DNA of 64,000 nucleotides. It comes from Lederbergia panacisoli (GTDB lineage Bacteria > Bacillota > Bacilli > Bacillales > Bacillaceae_C). Shown here piece after piece: positions 43,557 to 52,990 of this stretch (positions within the stretch are counted from its first letter, which is position 1; every line of letters begins with the position of its first letter). The notes under the pieces are model-generated. The model saw only the letters and a list, made by a program, of their open reading frames with translations, was not told where the DNA came from and searched no databases. Made by a program: the position numbers and the translations under genes. The DNA is taken from assembly GCF_024626525.1 (NCBI RefSeq), contig NZ_JANJGU010000011.1, positions 1 through 64,000 of the forward strand, written 5' to 3'.

Positions 43557-45626
43557 ATGGTTAAATGTTTATGGAATCATGATGATGCTGCCCAGATAAC
43601 GGAAGGTGTAGAGGAACTTGTTTACCGTTCAAATTTAATCGGTTCAGACCGTTCTATATGTAACTGGGGCGGGGGCAATACATCAATGAAAACGTTCGAA
43701 AAGGACTTTCGTGGACGTGAAATTGAAGTCATGTGGGTGAAGGGGAGCGGGTCCGATCTTGCTACAATGAAAGCTAATAACTTCACCGGATTAAAAATGG
43801 AGGACATTCGACCTTTAATTGAACGAGCAGAAATGCCAGATGAAGAAATGGTCGCCTATCTCGCTCATTGTATGATCGATAGCGGTCATCCCCGGGCATC
43901 AATTGAGACATTGCTCCACGCCTTCTTACCATTCAAACATGTGGACCATACCCACCCAGACGCGATTATTAGCATTTGCTGTGCGGATAACGGAAAAGAA
44001 ATTGCAAAAGAAATTTATGGAGATCGTTTCGTATGGGTTCCCTATATTCGTCCGGGTTTTACACTTTCAAAGATGATTGCTGAAGGAGTCCGAAACAATC
44101 CAAGAGCTGAGCTAGTTTTAATGGAAAAGCATGGTCTTGTCACGTGGGGAGAAACGTCTAAAGAGTCATATGAAAAAACACTTTCAATCATCAACGAAGC
44201 GGAAGATTATATTCAGCGTATGATTAATGAAGATACGATATTCGGCGGACAAAAATACATACCCCTACCTGAAAGTGATCGCCTTAACGTTTTATCAGAA
44301 GTGATGCCAATCATTAGAGGTGCTGTAAGCAAGGAAAATAAAATGATTCTTTCGTATGATGATTCAACTAGTGTTCACCAGTTTGTAAATAGTGAGAATG
44401 CTAGAAATTTGTCACAAATAGGCGCCGCTTGTCCCGACCATTTGGTGCATACGAAACGCACCCCTCTTTATATTGATTGGGATCCTCAAATGGACAATAT
44501 AGAAACGTTGAAAACGAGAATAGTAGAAGGAATTAATGATTTTAAAGAAGAATATACAAAGTATTTCAACAGAAACAAAAATAAAGACGACCAAATGTTT
44601 GAGGCAGCACCCCGCGTCATTCTCATTCCAGGAATCGGGATGGTCAATACAGGTAAAACATTAGTTATGGCAAAAGTAAGTGGTGCGCTTTATCACCGTG
44701 CCATTGCTGTTATGAAAGGCGCAACATCTCTTGGTGCTTTCGTTTCATTAAGTGAAAATGAATCCTATAACGTGGAATATTGGCCGCTCGAATTATATAA
44801 ATTAACGCTTGCTCCTCCAGAACTGGAATTTTCGCGTAAAGTCGCATTTATTACAGGCGGTGCCGGTGGAATCGGCAGTAAAACGGCTCGTCGTCTTGTA
44901 TCAGAAGGGGCACATGTCGTCATCGCAGATTTAAATATGGAAGGTGCCCAAAAAATTGCATCAGAACTAAATGAAGCGGTTGGCGAAGGAAGAGCACATG
45001 CTATTAAAATGGATGTAACAAGTGAGTCGCAAGTGAAAGCAGCATTTGAAAAATCGGCATTAACATACGGTGGAATAGATATTATTGTGAATAATGCCGG
45101 ACTTGCCACTTCAAGTCCATTCGATGAAACGAGTATAGATGAGTGGAACTTAAATATAAATGTTCTTGGAACAGGATATTTTCTTGTCGCTCGCGAAGCT
45201 TTTAAACAAATGAAGAAACAAGGCATTGGAGGAAATATGGTTTTCGTCGGTTCCAAAAACTCTTTATATGCCGGCAAAAATGTAACTGCGTATAGTTCAG
45301 CAAAAGCGCTTGAGACACATTTAGCACGTTGCATTGCTACTGAAGGTGGAGAGTATGGCATTCGAGTTAATTCTGTTTTGCCAGACGCGGTTTTACAAGG
45401 ATCTGCCATTTGGGATTCGAGTTGGCGTGAAGAACGAGCAGCAGCTTATGGAATTAAGGCAGATGAATTAGAGGAGCACTACAGGAAGCGAACGACTTTA
45501 CAAGTGAATATTTTTCCTGAAGATATTGCAGAAGCAATTGCATTTTTTGCATCATCTAAAGCCGAAAAAACGACGGGTTGTATGTTGACAGTTGATGGTG
45601 GTGTTCCAGCAGCATTTACAAGATAA
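43557..45626 (+). CDS. rhaEW: Bifunctional rhamnulose-1-phosphate aldolase / short-chain (lactaldehyde) dehydrogenase
   Basis: This is a 689-residue fusion (B. subtilis YuxG/RhaEW type). Residues about 1-420 are a class II aldolase: 'RSNLIGSDRSICNWGGGNTSMK', 'KHVDHTHPDAIISIC' (zinc His) and 'AELVLMEKHGLVTWG'. Residues about 425-689 are a Rossmann SDR: 'VAFITGGAGGIGSKTARRLV', 'IVNNAGLATSSP', 'TAYSSAKALETHLAR' (Tyr-x-x-x-Lys). The aldolase splits L-rhamnulose-1-phosphate to dihydroxyacetone phosphate and L-lactaldehyde, and the second domain oxidises the latter. Start ATG follows TTTGGAGG. Its final codons are 19 bases before rhaB. Confidence 0.9.
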   Translation: MVKCLWNHDDAAQITEGVEELVYRSNLIGSDRSICNWGGGNTSMKTFEKDFRGREIEVMWVKGSGSDLATMKANNFTGLKMEDIRPLIERAEMPDEEMVAYLAHCMIDSGHPRASIETLLHAFLPFKHVDHTHPDAIISICCADNGKEIAKEIYGDRFVWVPYIRPGFTLSKMIAEGVRNNPRAELVLMEKHGLVTWGETSKESYEKTLSIINEAEDYIQRMINEDTIFGGQKYIPLPESDRLNVLSEVMPIIRGAVSKENKMILSYDDSTSVHQFVNSENARNLSQIGAACPDHLVHTKRTPLYIDWDPQMDNIETLKTRIVEGINDFKEEYTKYFNRNKNKDDQMFEAAPRVILIPGIGMVNTGKTLVMAKVSGALYHRAIAVMKGATSLGAFVSLSENESYNVEYWPLELYKLTLAPPELEFSRKVAFITGGAGGIGSKTARRLVSEGAHVVIADLNMEGAQKIASELNEAVGEGRAHAIKMDVTSESQVKAAFEKSALTYGGIDIIVNNAGLATSSPFDETSIDEWNLNINVLGTGYFLVAREAFKQMKKQGIGGNMVFVGSKNSLYAGKNVTAYSSAKALETHLARCIATEGGEYGIRVNSVLPDAVLQGSAIWDSSWREERAAAYGIKADELEEHYRKRTTLQVNIFPEDIAEAIAFFASSKAEKTTGCMLTVDGGVPAAFTR

Positions 45627-45645
45627 TTTGGAGGTGAAATCAATA

Positions 45646-47106
45646 ATGCTCCATATTGCAATCGATATTGGTGCCTCAAGCGGTTGCTTAGTGGCTGGGA
45701 AAATCAATAATGAAAAACTGGATATTCAAGAGATTCATAGATTTTCAAATGGATTTTCAGAAAAAAATGGGACTTACTTTTGGGATATCGATCATCTTTT
45801 AACAGAAATTTTACAAGGGTTATCAATAGTGAAATCGCTGGGGTATGAAGATTGCACAGTAGGGATCGAGACGTGGGCAGTGGACTATGCTTTAGTTGGT
45901 AAAGATGGGAAACGACTTCAAGATGTCATTTCTTATCGGGACCATCGTACAGATAATTCGATTGAAAAGTTTGCGGAGATTATTTCAAAGGAAAAAATCT
46001 ATGACAAAACGGGAATTCAATTTTTACCATTTAATACAATCTATCAACTATACGAAGAAAATGAAAACTTATTAAGCGAAACAGACAAAATTTTAATGGT
46101 ACCCAATTATTTAGGATATAGATTGACAGGAAAAGCAGTCACCGAGGTGACAAATGCATCGACCATGCAGTTGATGAATGTAAAAGAAAGAACATTCGAT
46201 CTAGAGTTGCTTGAGGCGATTTCGGTAAAGAAGGAACAGTTTGCTAATCTTGTAGAACCTGGGACAATTCTTGGAACATTACGAAATGATTGGTTTCCTG
46301 AGTTTATTCTGCCTAACTGCACAATTATCAATATAGCATCGCATGATACAGCATCCGCTATCATTGGGACGCCAGGAGAGGGCGAAAACTGGGCTTATTT
46401 AAGCAGCGGCACTTGGTCTCTTCTCGGAATGGAACTTAAGTCGCCAGTTATTAATGAAGCATCTTTTAATGAAAATTATACAAATGAATGGGGAGCTTTC
46501 GAGACATTTAGATTTTTGAAAAACATTATGGGATTATGGATTTTACAAGAAGTACAGCGGAATTTGCAAGATGCCTTTAGCTTCGAGCAGCTTGTACTGG
46601 AAGCAAAACAGGTGCCGCCATTTCAGCAATTTATTCATTTTGACGATCAACGCTTTTTAAATCCGGAGAACATGATTGGCGAGATTCAAGCATACTGTCA
46701 GGAAACAAACCAAACTATTCCGAGAACTGTGGGAGAGCTGGCCGCTGCAGTATTTTACAATTTAGCAATAATGTATGCGGTTGCAATAGAAGAATTGGAG
46801 ATAATAGTCGGTGAAAAAATTGAGCGTCTTCATATCGTAGGTGGAGGATCACAAAATGAGTTTTTAAACCAATTAACAGCTGATTTAAGCAAGAAAATCG
46901 TATATAGCGGACCAATCGAAGCAACAGCAATAGGAAATTTATTAATGCAGCTTATTTCCTCAGGTGTAATTGATAGTTTAGAAGCTGGAAGATTACTTGT
47001 ATTGGAGTCATTTAAGATTAAAGAATACCAACCTAATGCCTATTACAATCATGAGGTAACACAGCGTTTTAAGGAAGTAGTTTCAAAGAATAAAGCAATA
47101 CTTTGA
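45646..47106 (+). CDS. rhaB: Rhamnulokinase
   Basis: This is a 486-residue FGGY-family kinase from ATG 45646 (GGAGGTG upstream); an overlapping longer frame begins inside the aldolase gene. The N-terminal ATPase motif is 'HIAIDIGASSGCLVAGKI'. 'VGIETWAVDYALVG' supplies the catalytic Asp, and 'AYLSSGTWSLLGMEL' plus 'LHIVGGGSQNEFLNQLTADL' the adenosine motif. It phosphorylates L-rhamnulose with ATP. It is separated from rhaA by the 52-bp repeat array, so co-transcription is possible but not certain. Confidence 0.93.
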   Translation: MLHIAIDIGASSGCLVAGKINNEKLDIQEIHRFSNGFSEKNGTYFWDIDHLLTEILQGLSIVKSLGYEDCTVGIETWAVDYALVGKDGKRLQDVISYRDHRTDNSIEKFAEIISKEKIYDKTGIQFLPFNTIYQLYEENENLLSETDKILMVPNYLGYRLTGKAVTEVTNASTMQLMNVKERTFDLELLEAISVKKEQFANLVEPGTILGTLRNDWFPEFILPNCTIINIASHDTASAIIGTPGEGENWAYLSSGTWSLLGMELKSPVINEASFNENYTNEWGAFETFRFLKNIMGLWILQEVQRNLQDAFSFEQLVLEAKQVPPFQQFIHFDDQRFLNPENMIGEIQAYCQETNQTIPRTVGELAAAVFYNLAIMYAVAIEELEIIVGEKIERLHIVGGGSQNEFLNQLTADLSKKIVYSGPIEATAIGNLLMQLISSGVIDSLEAGRLLVLESFKIKEYQPNAYYNHEVTQRFKEVVSKNKAIL

Positions 47107-47530
47107 ACCATTAAATGTGACCTTGTTTGGGAAAATTAGCGGTGGCAAGGGCACACTGAAACGTTCATCGTGGCCTTGTTCGAGGAAAAAGTCGCGGCAA
47201 GGGCACATTGAAACGTCCATCGTGACCGTGTTCGGGGAAAATGTCGCGGCAAGGGCACATTGAAACGTCCATCGTGACCGTGTTCGGGGAAAATGTCGCG
47301 GCAAGGGCACATTGAAACGTCCATCGTGACCGTGTTCGGGGAAAATGTCGCGGTAAGGGCACATTGAAACGTTCATCGTGACCGTGTTCGGGTAAAAAGC
47401 TGTGGCAAGGGCACATTGAACCATTCATCGTGACCATATTCAAGGAAAAAGCTGTGGCAAGGGCACACTGAACCATTCATCGTGGCCTTGTCCGAGGAAA
47501 AAGTCGCGGCAAGGGCACATTGAACCGATC
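47105..47530. repeat. Array of eight 52-bp repeats between rhaB and rhaA
   Basis: GGCAAGGGCACA recurs at exactly 52-base steps (47144, 47196, 47248, 47300, 47352, 47404, 47456, 47508). The unit contains CGTCCATCGTGACCGTGTTCG and is GC-rich compared with its surroundings. The middle units are identical over most of their length. Because 52 is not divisible by three, frames on the minus strand jump between units, and the open frames there are artefacts. No hairpin as regular as that of the 51-bp array is seen. Confidence 0.93.
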
Positions 47531-47591
47531 CACGGAATGCAATTGGCCCTTAAAGATACAGCAAACATAAATATGAGGGGAGATTTAGTAA

Positions 47592-48842
47592 ATGATCCAT
47601 GAAAACTTCGAAATGGCGAAAAAAGCATATGAAAAATGGGGAATTAATGTAGATGAAGCGTTTGAAAAGCTAAAAAGGGTTCCGATTTCTATCCATTGTT
47701 GGCAAGGTGATGATATTGCGGGATTTGAAGTGAACCAACGCGAACTGTCCGGTGGGATTGATGTGACTGGTAATTATCCAGGGAAAGCAACAAATCCAGA
47801 GGAGCTTCGCATGGATCTAGAAAAGGCGCTTTCTTTAATACCAGGGAACCATCGTGTTAATTTACACGCCATCTACGCTGAAACAGATGGAATTGTAGTT
47901 GATCGAAACGAAATCGAACCAAAGCATTTTGAAAACTGGGTAAACTGGGCAAAGGAAAGAGGCATTGGTCTTGATTTTAATCCAACTTTATTTTCGCATG
48001 AAAAGGCTGAAGATGGACTTACTTTATCACATCCTGATAAAGAAATCCGTCAATTTTGGATCGATCATTGTATTGCGAGTAGAAAAATTGGTGAATATTT
48101 TGGTATGGAACTAGGCTCGCCTTGTTTAACGAATATATGGATTCCCGATGGTTACAAGGATATGCCGAGTGATCGTTTGACGCCGAGAAAAAGGTTGAAA
48201 GAATCTCTCGACCAAATTTTTGCGGCTGACGTCGATGAATCTCTTAATATTGATGCAGTAGAAAGTAAATTATTCGGAATTGGCTCAGAAGCCTTCGTCG
48301 TCGGATCACATGAGTTTTATCTTGGCTATGCACTGAAGAATAACAAACTATGTTTATTGGATACAGGGCATTTCCATCCTACCGAAACGGTATCAAATAA
48401 AATCTCATCCATGCTGCTTTTTAGTGATCAATTAGCTTTGCATGTTTCTCGTCCTGTCAGATGGGATAGTGATCATGTTGTTGTGCTTGATGATGAGCTT
48501 CGAGAAATTGCACTTGAAATTGTAAGAAATAATGCACTAAACCGAGTCATGATTGGACTGGATTTTTTCGATGCAAGTATTAACCGTGTTGCAGCCTGGA
48601 CAATTGGTACTCGAAATATGATAAAAGCATTGCTCTATGCATTGCTTACACCAAATGAATATATGAAAAAACTGCAAGAAGATGGCAACTATACGGAAAG
48701 ATTGGCCATGATGGAAGAATTTAAAACATATCCATTTGGTTCCATCTGGGATTATTATTGCGAGATGATGAATGTCCCTGTTAAAGAATCATGGTTAAAT
48801 GAAGTTAAAACCTATGAAGAATCAATCTTATCAAAACGATAA
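47592..48842 (+). CDS. rhaA: L-rhamnose isomerase
   Basis: This 416-residue protein converts L-rhamnose to L-rhamnulose. Metal-ligand text is '[12 protein letters not shown]', '[24 protein letters not shown]', '[29 protein letters not shown]' and '[21 protein letters not shown]', all typical of RhaA. Start ATG follows GAGGGGAG. rhaM (mutarotase) is not seen in the window. The pathway in order is RhaA, RhaB, RhaEW. Confidence 0.96.
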   Translation: MIHENFEMAKKAYEKWGINVDEAFEKLKRVPISIHCWQGDDIAGFEVNQRELSGGIDVTGNYPGKATNPEELRMDLEKALSLIPGNHRVNLHAIYAETDGIVVDRNEIEPKHFENWVNWAKERGIGLDFNPTLFSHEKAEDGLTLSHPDKEIRQFWIDHCIASRKIGEYFGMELGSPCLTNIWIPDGYKDMPSDRLTPRKRLKESLDQIFAADVDESLNIDAVESKLFGIGSEAFVVGSHEFYLGYALKNNKLCLLDTGHFHPTETVSNKISSMLLFSDQLALHVSRPVRWDSDHVVVLDDELREIALEIVRNNALNRVMIGLDFFDASINRVAAWTIGTRNMIKALLYALLTPNEYMKKLQEDGNYTERLAMMEEFKTYPFGSIWDYYCEMMNVPVKESWLNEVKTYEESILSKR

Positions 48843-48872
48843 AAACATCTTAAACCAGTATTTGAATAACTG

Positions 48873-48915
48873 TGTTATAATTTCATCATCACAGACAAAC
48901 AAAAACAAACAAAAG
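48873..48915 (+). promoter_or_regulatory. deoR promoter (extended -10) and operator repeats
   Basis: TGT-TATAAT (48873-48881) is an extended -10 box. ACAAACAAAA repeats twice in tandem with a 10-base period at 48895-48914. The same AAACAAA core occurs upstream of the aldolase gene. Confidence 0.6.
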
Positions 48916-48931
48916 TCAGGAGCGTTTGGCT

Positions 48932-49735
48932 ATGCTCGTCGCGGAGAGACATAAAAAAATTGTGGAAATCGTGAATAGCCGCTTAAGTATTCGCGTTTCC
49001 GAATTAAGTGACATATTTTCGGTAACAGAAGAAACGATTCGCCGTGATCTTGAAAAGTTAGAAAGTGAAGGTAAGCTTGAACGAAGTCATGGCGGGGCCG
49101 TCAGTATACAAGAAACTGAATCAGAAATACATTTCTCAGAGAGGGTCATTACAAATGTGTCTGAGAAAAAAGCCATTGCAAAGGTTGCAGCTGATCAAGT
49201 GTATAGTGGTGACAGAATTATCCTAGACGCCAGTACCACAGCATGGTATATGGCAAAGGAATTGCCTAACATTCCACTTACAGTTTTGACAAATTCAATT
49301 AAAGTCGTAATGGAGCTTAGTAAGAAGGAAAAAATTGAGGTAATCTCAACAGGTGGAAAGTTACTGTCGAGATCGTTATCTTATGTAGGTCCGTTGGCAG
49401 AACAGTCAGTTGCAAATTATCATGTCGATAAAGCATTTATATCCTGCACAGGCGTGCATTTGCAAGATGGTCTTAGCGACTCCAATGAGCTTCAGGCACT
49501 GCTTAAAAAGCAAATGATGATTAGATCTGAAAATGTTTACTTAATGGCAGATTCAAGTAAATTTGGTAAAAGGGCATTTTCTCAAATTCTTCCTTTACAT
49601 GATGTGAATGTCGTCATTACAGATAAAAAAATTGATTCACATTCTAAACAAACATTGGAAAAACATAATATATCTGTCGTAACCGCTCAATTTTCAACTT
49701 CAGGAGTTTCTGGAACAAAAATTCACCAAACATAA
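48932..49735 (+). CDS. DeoR family regulator of rhamnose genes
   Basis: This is a 267-residue protein from ATG 48932 (AGGAG 9 bases before); a TTG two codons earlier lies only 3 bases from it. The N-terminal helix-turn-helix is 'ERHKKIVEIVNSRLSIRVSELSDIFSVTEETIRRDLEKLESEGKLERSHGGAV', followed by a sugar-phosphate-binding DeoRC domain ('DRIILDASTTAWYMAKELP', 'VDKAFISCTGVHLQDGLSDSN'). In B. subtilis the equivalent (YulB) represses rhamnose genes, with rhamnulose-1-phosphate as a likely inducer. The shared motif in both promoters supports this role. Confidence 0.9.
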   Translation: MLVAERHKKIVEIVNSRLSIRVSELSDIFSVTEETIRRDLEKLESEGKLERSHGGAVSIQETESEIHFSERVITNVSEKKAIAKVAADQVYSGDRIILDASTTAWYMAKELPNIPLTVLTNSIKVVMELSKKEKIEVISTGGKLLSRSLSYVGPLAEQSVANYHVDKAFISCTGVHLQDGLSDSNELQALLKKQMMIRSENVYLMADSSKFGKRAFSQILPLHDVNVVITDKKIDSHSKQTLEKHNISVVTAQFSTSGVSGTKIHQT

Positions 49736-49785
49736 AACATAAAAAATAAAAATCAAAAACTAAGGCTTCAGAGGTAATTCATCAC

Positions 49786-49814
49786 TTGATTTTTACTATT
49801 TTATCTTCTATACT
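49786..49814 (+). promoter_or_regulatory. Promoter of the argS T-box
   Basis: TTGATT (49786-49791), 17 bases, TATACT (49809-49814). Confidence 0.75.
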
Positions 49815-49839
49815 AGCAAAAATAAATATCGTCATGTCA

Positions 49840-50052
49840 ATGATAAAGAGAGTAATTATGATGTAATCTAAAGCGAGTTAGGGATGGTGAAAGCCTAATA
49901 GAGGAATCATAATGAAGCGCACTTTTGAGAAATAAGCCTGAAATAATGTAGGGTCTATCGGGGAAAACCCGTTATCAATAGAAGAAGGTTCTTTTGAACA
50001 ATCAGAGTGGTACCGCGGGTAATCTCGTCTCTAATTTGAGACGGGATTTTTT
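49840..50052 (+). promoter_or_regulatory. T-box riboswitch (arginine) upstream of argS
   Basis: AGAGTGGTACCGCGGG (around 50005-50020) is the T-box sequence. AATCTCGTCTC (50021-50031) with GAGACGGGATT (50038-50048) and a T tract forms the terminator. In the Stem I region GAAGCGCAC includes CGC, an arginine codon, at 49918-49920. Uncharged tRNA-Arg would raise expression of the synthetase. Confidence 0.9.
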
Positions 50053-50081
50053 TATTTTTATAAATAGGGAGGTTATGTAAG

Positions 50082-51773
50082 ATGGATTTCTTAACAATAT
50101 ATGCCGAACAAATTACAGATTCATTAAATGCCGTACTATCAGCTGAAGATGTGATACAGTTAATTGAAAAGCCGAAATATGATGATCAAGGTGATTTAGC
50201 TTTTCCATGCTTCACTCTTGCCAAACAATTTAGAAAATCTCCAGCACAAATAGCGAAAGAAGTAGCTGAAAAAATTGAACATCCTTTTTTTGAGAAAGTG
50301 GAGGCAAATGGACCATATGTGAATGGCTTCCTTAATAAAGCTTTAGTGAGTAGAGAAATATTGCAAATGATCCTAAAAGCTGGAGGCAATTATGGCTCTC
50401 TAGCCATTGGGGAAGGAAAAACAATCACCATTGATTTTTCATCACCGAATATTGCGAAACCATTTTCAATGGGACATCTTAGATCAACTGTAATCGGAAA
50501 TGCCCTAGCGCATATTGCCGAAAAATGCGGCTATAAAACCATTAAAATCAATCATTTAGGTGATTGGGGAACCCAATTTGGTAAATTAATTACAGCTTAT
50601 AAACTATGGGGCAAAGAAGAAAAAGTGAAAGAGCAACCAATCAAAGAATTACTTAGCCTTTACGTTAAATTTCACGAAGAGGCAGAAGCCGACCAAAGTT
50701 TAGAGGATGAAGCTAGGAAGTGGTTTAAACGGTTAGAGGATGGCGACAGTGAAGCACAAGCACTCTGGAAATGGTTTAGAGATGAGTCTTTACAAGAATT
50801 CACAAAGATTTATTCCTTATTAAATGTACAATTTGATTCATATAATGGCGAGGCTTTTTATAATGATAAAATGAAAAAGACAATACAGTTGATCAATAAA
50901 ATGGGATTTCTCACTCAATCAGATGGTGCTCAAGTGGTTGAGCTAAAGGAATTTGATTTGCCCCCATGTTTAATCATGAAAAAAGATGGGGCAACCCTTT
51001 ATGCGACAAGAGATCTAACTGCAGCTCTTTATAGAAATGAAACATATCAATTTGAAAAAGCGTTGTATGTCGTCGGGCAGGAGCAAAGTCTCCACTTCAA
51101 ACAAGTATTTCTTGTACTTGAAAAAATGGGTTATGACTGGGCCAAGGGCATGATTCATATTCCATTCGGGTTTATTTTAAAGGATGGCAAAAAGATGTCG
51201 ACGAGAAAAGGGAAGGTTGTTTTATTGGAAGAAGTGATCGAAGAAGCCATTCAAATGGCCAAAAAGAGTATCGAGGACAAAAATCCCGACCTTCTCAATA
51301 AAGAAGAAGTGGCCCATATGGTTGGTGTTGGAGCGATTATTTTCCACGACTTAAAAAACGAAAGACAAAACAATATCGAGTTTTCCCTAGAAGATATGTT
51401 AAAATTCGAAGGGACGACTGGGCCATATGTGCAATATACTCATGCGAGAGCCTGCTCCATATTAAGAAAGACAAAACATGATGGTCATTACACAGACATT
51501 TCAGGGTTAAATGATGATTATTCATGGTCAGTAATTAAACTTTTGATGGATTTTCCTACTGTTATCGAAAAGAGCTTCATCCATTATGAACCATCACAAA
51601 TTGCAAAATATTTACTTGATGTATCAAAAGAATTCAATAAATATTATAGCCATGTGAAAATTTTATCTAATGAGGCAGGCTTGGAAAATCGGCTAGGGCT
51701 TATCCAATCGACAACCATAGTATTAAAAGAGGGTTTAAGATTATTAGGTTTAAAGGCACCAGATGAAATGTAG
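50082..51773 (+). CDS. argS: Arginine--tRNA ligase
   Basis: This 563-residue class I synthetase has an N-terminal Add-1 domain (about 1-110), 'SPNIAKPFSMGHLRSTVIGNALAHI' (a HIGH-like motif, here MGHLRST), 'KKDGATLYATRDL', and 'GKKMSTRKGKVV' in the KMSKS place. The C-terminal DALR domain ends 'EGLRLLGLKAPDEM'. It charges tRNA-Arg. Start ATG follows AGGGAGGTT. The T-box and length fit the second ArgS type of the B. cereus group, so a housekeeping argS may exist elsewhere. Confidence 0.95.
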   Translation: MDFLTIYAEQITDSLNAVLSAEDVIQLIEKPKYDDQGDLAFPCFTLAKQFRKSPAQIAKEVAEKIEHPFFEKVEANGPYVNGFLNKALVSREILQMILKAGGNYGSLAIGEGKTITIDFSSPNIAKPFSMGHLRSTVIGNALAHIAEKCGYKTIKINHLGDWGTQFGKLITAYKLWGKEEKVKEQPIKELLSLYVKFHEEAEADQSLEDEARKWFKRLEDGDSEAQALWKWFRDESLQEFTKIYSLLNVQFDSYNGEAFYNDKMKKTIQLINKMGFLTQSDGAQVVELKEFDLPPCLIMKKDGATLYATRDLTAALYRNETYQFEKALYVVGQEQSLHFKQVFLVLEKMGYDWAKGMIHIPFGFILKDGKKMSTRKGKVVLLEEVIEEAIQMAKKSIEDKNPDLLNKEEVAHMVGVGAIIFHDLKNERQNNIEFSLEDMLKFEGTTGPYVQYTHARACSILRKTKHDGHYTDISGLNDDYSWSVIKLLMDFPTVIEKSFIHYEPSQIAKYLLDVSKEFNKYYSHVKILSNEAGLENRLGLIQSTTIVLKEGLRLLGLKAPDEM

Positions 51774-51932
51774 CCACGTGTAATCATTGTAGATTAGAAA
51801 CATACAATAAGTTATTGAATATGATATTTATGGTACTTAGTTATTTCAAAAATTAGAATAGAACGTTGCTTATGAACCATAATTATTTTAATATCTTATA
51901 TATACTTAAAATAAATTAAGAGGCAGAATAAA

Positions 51933-52850
51933 ATGAAAGAAATATTAATGGTTTTTAAAGATTTGCAAAAAGTGGTTCCTAATGCAGAAATAGCAAAATC
52001 GGAACCTTTATCAAAACATACATTTATTAAAACAGGCGGCATTGGCGATGTTTTTATTAAGCCCTCCGAAGTGAATGAACTGCAAAAAATCGTAAAATAC
52101 GCATTCGATCATGATATTGCCTTGACAGTATTAGGTAAAGGAACGAATGTCATTATTCGAGATGCAGGAATACGGGGCATTGTCGTTAGCCTTGATCATC
52201 TAAATAAAGTTTCGGTAACTGGCGAGACAATTACAGTAGGCAGCGGAGCGAATATCATTGATGTATCAAGAATTGCTTTGGATCATCAACTATCTGGATT
52301 AGAATTTGCCTGCGGGATTCCTGGGACTGTTGGCGGAGCATTAATCATGAATGCGGGGGCCTATGGCGGAGAGATTTCTGAGGTTTTAACGAGCGCTACA
52401 GTAATAACACAATCCGGAGAATTTCAAACGTTGAAAACGGGAGAATTCCAATTTGGGTATAGAAGCAGTGTATTTGCTAATGAACATCTTATTATAGTAG
52501 AAGCTATCTTCTCCTTAAAGAAAGCTGACCCGACAGTAATTAAAGGAAAAATGGACGAAAATACATTTCTGCGCGAGTCAAAGCAGCCATTGGAATACCC
52601 ATCATGCGGCAGTGTTTTTAAAAGGCCGCCGGGCAATTTTGCAGGAAAACTAATTCAAGAGAGCGACCTTCAAGGAACAAGAATTGGGGGAGCAGAAGTT
52701 TCAACAAAACATGCTGGATTTATTGTCAATGTTGACAATGCCACTTCAACCGACTATATTCAATTAATTCATCATGTTCAAAAAACAGTGAAAGAAAAGT
52801 TTGGAATTGATCTTGAAACAGAAGTAAAAATAATCGGGGAAGAATCATAG
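51933..52850 (+). CDS. murB: UDP-N-acetylmuramate dehydrogenase
   Basis: MurB reduces UDP-GlcNAc-enolpyruvate to UDP-MurNAc with NADPH and FAD, an early peptidoglycan step. The 305-residue type IIa-like form has 'LSKHTFIKTGGIGDVFIKP' (FAD), 'LGKGTNVIIRDAGIRGIVV', 'GLEFACGIPGTVGGALIMNAGAYGGEI' and 'SCGSVFKRPPGNFAGKLIQE' (the Ser of the catalytic site). Start ATG follows TTAAGAGG. It stands alone rather than in the division gene cluster and may be the second MurB common in Bacilli. Confidence 0.95.
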   Translation: MKEILMVFKDLQKVVPNAEIAKSEPLSKHTFIKTGGIGDVFIKPSEVNELQKIVKYAFDHDIALTVLGKGTNVIIRDAGIRGIVVSLDHLNKVSVTGETITVGSGANIIDVSRIALDHQLSGLEFACGIPGTVGGALIMNAGAYGGEISEVLTSATVITQSGEFQTLKTGEFQFGYRSSVFANEHLIIVEAIFSLKKADPTVIKGKMDENTFLRESKQPLEYPSCGSVFKRPPGNFAGKLIQESDLQGTRIGGAEVSTKHAGFIVNVDNATSTDYIQLIHHVQKTVKEKFGIDLETEVKIIGEES

Positions 52851-52857
52851 AACATGC

Positions 52858-52890
52858 GGCAATTTGTCTTTACGGCAAATTGCTTTTTCT
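52858..52890 (+). terminator. Rho-independent terminator after murB
   Basis: GCAATTTG (52859-52866) pairs with CAAATTGC (52876-52883), followed by TTTTTCTTTT. Confidence 0.85.
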
Positions 52891-52955
52891 TTTCTTTACT
52901 TTCCTCAAGTAGTAGGATATAACTAAGTTGCCTGACTTTTCTTTTTTTATAATTT

Positions 52956-52969
52956 TGAAAGCGTTTTTA
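52956..52969 (+). promoter_or_regulatory. cre-like site
   Basis: TGAAAGCGTTTTTA matches the CcpA consensus TGNAANCGNWNNCA except T for C at position 13. It sits 21 bases before the start of the next gene, hinting at carbon control. Confidence 0.5.
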
Positions 52970-52990
52970 TTGAAAGGGGGAATGGAAAAT

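Noticed and set aside
47083-47628. Several minus-strand frames with repeated Cys-rich text
   Set aside because: All arise from the 52-bp repeat read in successive frames; no start signals.
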